Shown: positions 62,775 through 64,000 of the stretch, in pieces
Position numbering within the stretch: position 1 is the first letter of the stretch
Layout: each line of letters starts with the position of its first letter
Assembly: GCA_015146655.1 (NCBI GenBank)
Contig: VKHL01000101.1
Location: 1-64,000, forward strand
DNA: 64,000 nucleotides
Source of the DNA: Ochromonas danica
Lineage: Eukaryota; Sar; Chrysophyceae; Chromulinales; Chromulinaceae
Reading direction: 5' to 3'
Program-made: the position numbers and the translations under genes
The notes under the pieces: model-generated
What the model saw: only the letters and a program-made list of their open reading frames with translations
What the model was told of the DNA's origin: nothing
Database searches by the model: none

Positions 62775-64000
62775 TTATTTCTTGGATCTCTTGCTAGGCC
62801 CCTTGAGTTGAGCAATTTGAGCTTGAGCTCTTTCTTCCAGAGCCTTGCGAGCAGCATCTCTGATATTGCGAAGTCCCTCTTGCTCCTGTTTCATTTCCTG
62901 GGCCGAACGGAGAGGAGATGAAGAATTCTCTGCAGTAGCGGATTTGGAGGGAGATTGAATTTTCAAACTCTGGAAGTGCTCACGGGCGTAGGCAAGAGCA
63001 GCTGCTCGTTGTTGCTGAGGATTCTTTCTGAGTGTGGCCGCCATCGTTGAGATTGAAGGTTTTTCAGCTGTCTTCTTTCGAGGTTGGGTCTTTGGAGGAC
63101 CAAAGCTTTTCATTGCCCACTCCCTAGCTCTGCGGCGTTGCTCGGCAACGCTTACCTTTCCTCCGCCAGATGTTGCTGCACCTCCAGCTGAAGGAACAGG
63201 AGCAATGACATCCTTGGACTCAATATCCATTGCTGCGGCATCTTCCTCTTGTTGTGCAAGGAGCTCTTGTAACGCATACACAAAAGGTTCTCTCTGTCTA
63301 TTGAGAAGACCTTTCAACTCGCGACCGAAGGGATGCTCTGCCATTGCCTCCTCCTGACAATCAACATCCATCCATCCATGAACAGAGGTCACTACTTCTT
63401 TCCAAATATTGTGGATACTTTGATCAATATCTTGAATTGCAGAGTCAATTTGTACACCATCCTCGAGATCATCCCATTGTTGTGCAAGTGTCTGAAAACG
63501 ATCTTGTAACAAATGCTCTGCTCTGTCTATAGCATCTCCATACGCAGCATTCGCTTTATCGTGATATAAAGCTTGGATATCTTCCAAACGTGTGGAGCAG
63601 TGCTGATTGAACTGTGCAAGTGCGACGCCAAGAAAGGGAGACTTTCGCAGACGTTGCTGGAGATCATTTTGTTTTTCAGCATGGAGCTGATTCAGACTTC
63701 CAGATATATCTCTTTGGTGGAGACCAGGAACACTGGCAGAACGGATTCGATCTAACACCTTTTCTACGGCCACATCAATAGGCTTGATCGCTTCGTTGGT
63801 AAGACGATCAGCCAATGCCTGGTTCTCCTCGACACGCTTTTGATTGGCTTTCCTTACCTGTTCACTCAAATTCTTGAAGATCCATTCCAACGTCTTGATT
63901 GCATCGATATGCTCAGGATAATCATCATATCGATCCACACCGCCAAGAGGAGTAAGAACAGTGGATTGCCAAATCTCATCTAGTCTAGCACGGAGATCTT
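62775..64000 (-). CDS. Hypothetical coiled-coil protein (5' partial at right edge)
   Basis: The frame is open through the right edge (reads DLRARLDEIWQSTV before GGVDRYDDYPEH), so the N-terminus lies outside; about 408 residues are visible. Not recognised. It is mostly charged helix with regular Leu/Ala spacing (LSEQVRKANQKRVEENQALADRL in part; AEHLLQDRFQTLAQQWDDLEDG), then an Ala/Gly linker, a basic REWAMKSFGPPKTQPRKK stretch and a Lys-rich end GPSKRSKK. The basic tail could be a nuclear signal or bind microtubules or nucleic acid; that is guesswork. Stop TAA at 62775. Confidence 0.65.
   Translation of the reverse strand, partial: DLRARLDEIWQSTVLTPLGGVDRYDDYPEHIDAIKTLEWIFKNLSEQVRKANQKRVEENQALADRLTNEAIKPIDVAVEKVLDRIRSASVPGLHQRDISGSLNQLHAEKQNDLQQRLRKSPFLGVALAQFNQHCSTRLEDIQALYHDKANAAYGDAIDRAEHLLQDRFQTLAQQWDDLEDGVQIDSAIQDIDQSIHNIWKEVVTSVHGWMDVDCQEEAMAEHPFGRELKGLLNRQREPFVYALQELLAQQEEDAAAMDIESKDVIAPVPSAGGAATSGGGKVSVAEQRRRAREWAMKSFGPPKTQPRKKTAEKPSISTMAATLRKNPQQQRAAALAYAREHFQSLKIQSPSKSATAENSSSPLRSAQEMKQEQEGLRNIRDAARKALEERAQAQIAQLKGPSKRSKK

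Noticed and set aside
1-64000. Transposons, LTR elements, viral insertions, tRNA or rRNA genes, CRISPR-like arrays
   Set aside because: I looked for reverse transcriptase, integrase, transposase and capsid motifs, terminal repeats, tRNA box B words and spaced direct repeats, and found none that I could support.

Overview
The window is nuclear DNA from a compact eukaryotic genome, most likely a stramenopile and possibly a photosynthetic one. The evidence is the long PSxQP-repeat surface protein at the left edge (a style common in stramenopile genomes), short GT-AG introns of about 45-180 bp, closely spaced genes on both strands, use of all three stop codons with the standard code, TTAGGG-type repeats, and a YbeY with a signal-peptide-like leader. 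The lineage call is inference; no rRNA or plastid gene is present to settle it.

Layout. 1-8641: a giant single-pass receptor-like protein, open at the left edge. 9920-12015: SDHA. 12201-15694: a local tandem duplication carrying a DUF218-like gene (one intact, one decayed copy), a fragment of SDHA and a fragment of the EPL1 3' end. 15597-18479: an Enhancer-of-polycomb-like gene. Then inositol trisphosphate 5/6-kinase, a bromodomain/PWWP protein, GET4, CDK10, a possible tiny three-exon gene, YbeY, an ammonium transporter, NTAQ1, mitochondrial PheRS, folylpolyglutamate synthase, a TMEM70-like protein, a pepsin-like protease, a DDX24/Mak5 helicase, a membrane-anchored PPC-domain protein, an unknown gene, a YEATS protein, a DUF1350 protein, an MFS transporter, LipB, a very large SNF2-PHD remodeler, a coiled-coil protein, an SLC35B-like transporter, a SANT protein, and an unknown coiled-coil gene cut by the right edge.

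Functional themes. Mitochondrial or organellar metabolism is well represented (SDHA, PheRS, YbeY, LipB, FPGS, TMEM70-like). So are chromatin factors: EPL1-like and YEATS proteins are both NuA4-type subunits, and the bromodomain/PWWP, SNF2-PHD and SANT genes lie in the same 47 kb. Many genes are divergent pairs sharing short intergenic promoters.

Exon structures were worked out by eye from GT-AG sites, phase and family motifs; where a start or splice site is uncertain the entry says so. No RNA genes, CRISPR arrays or intact mobile elements were seen.
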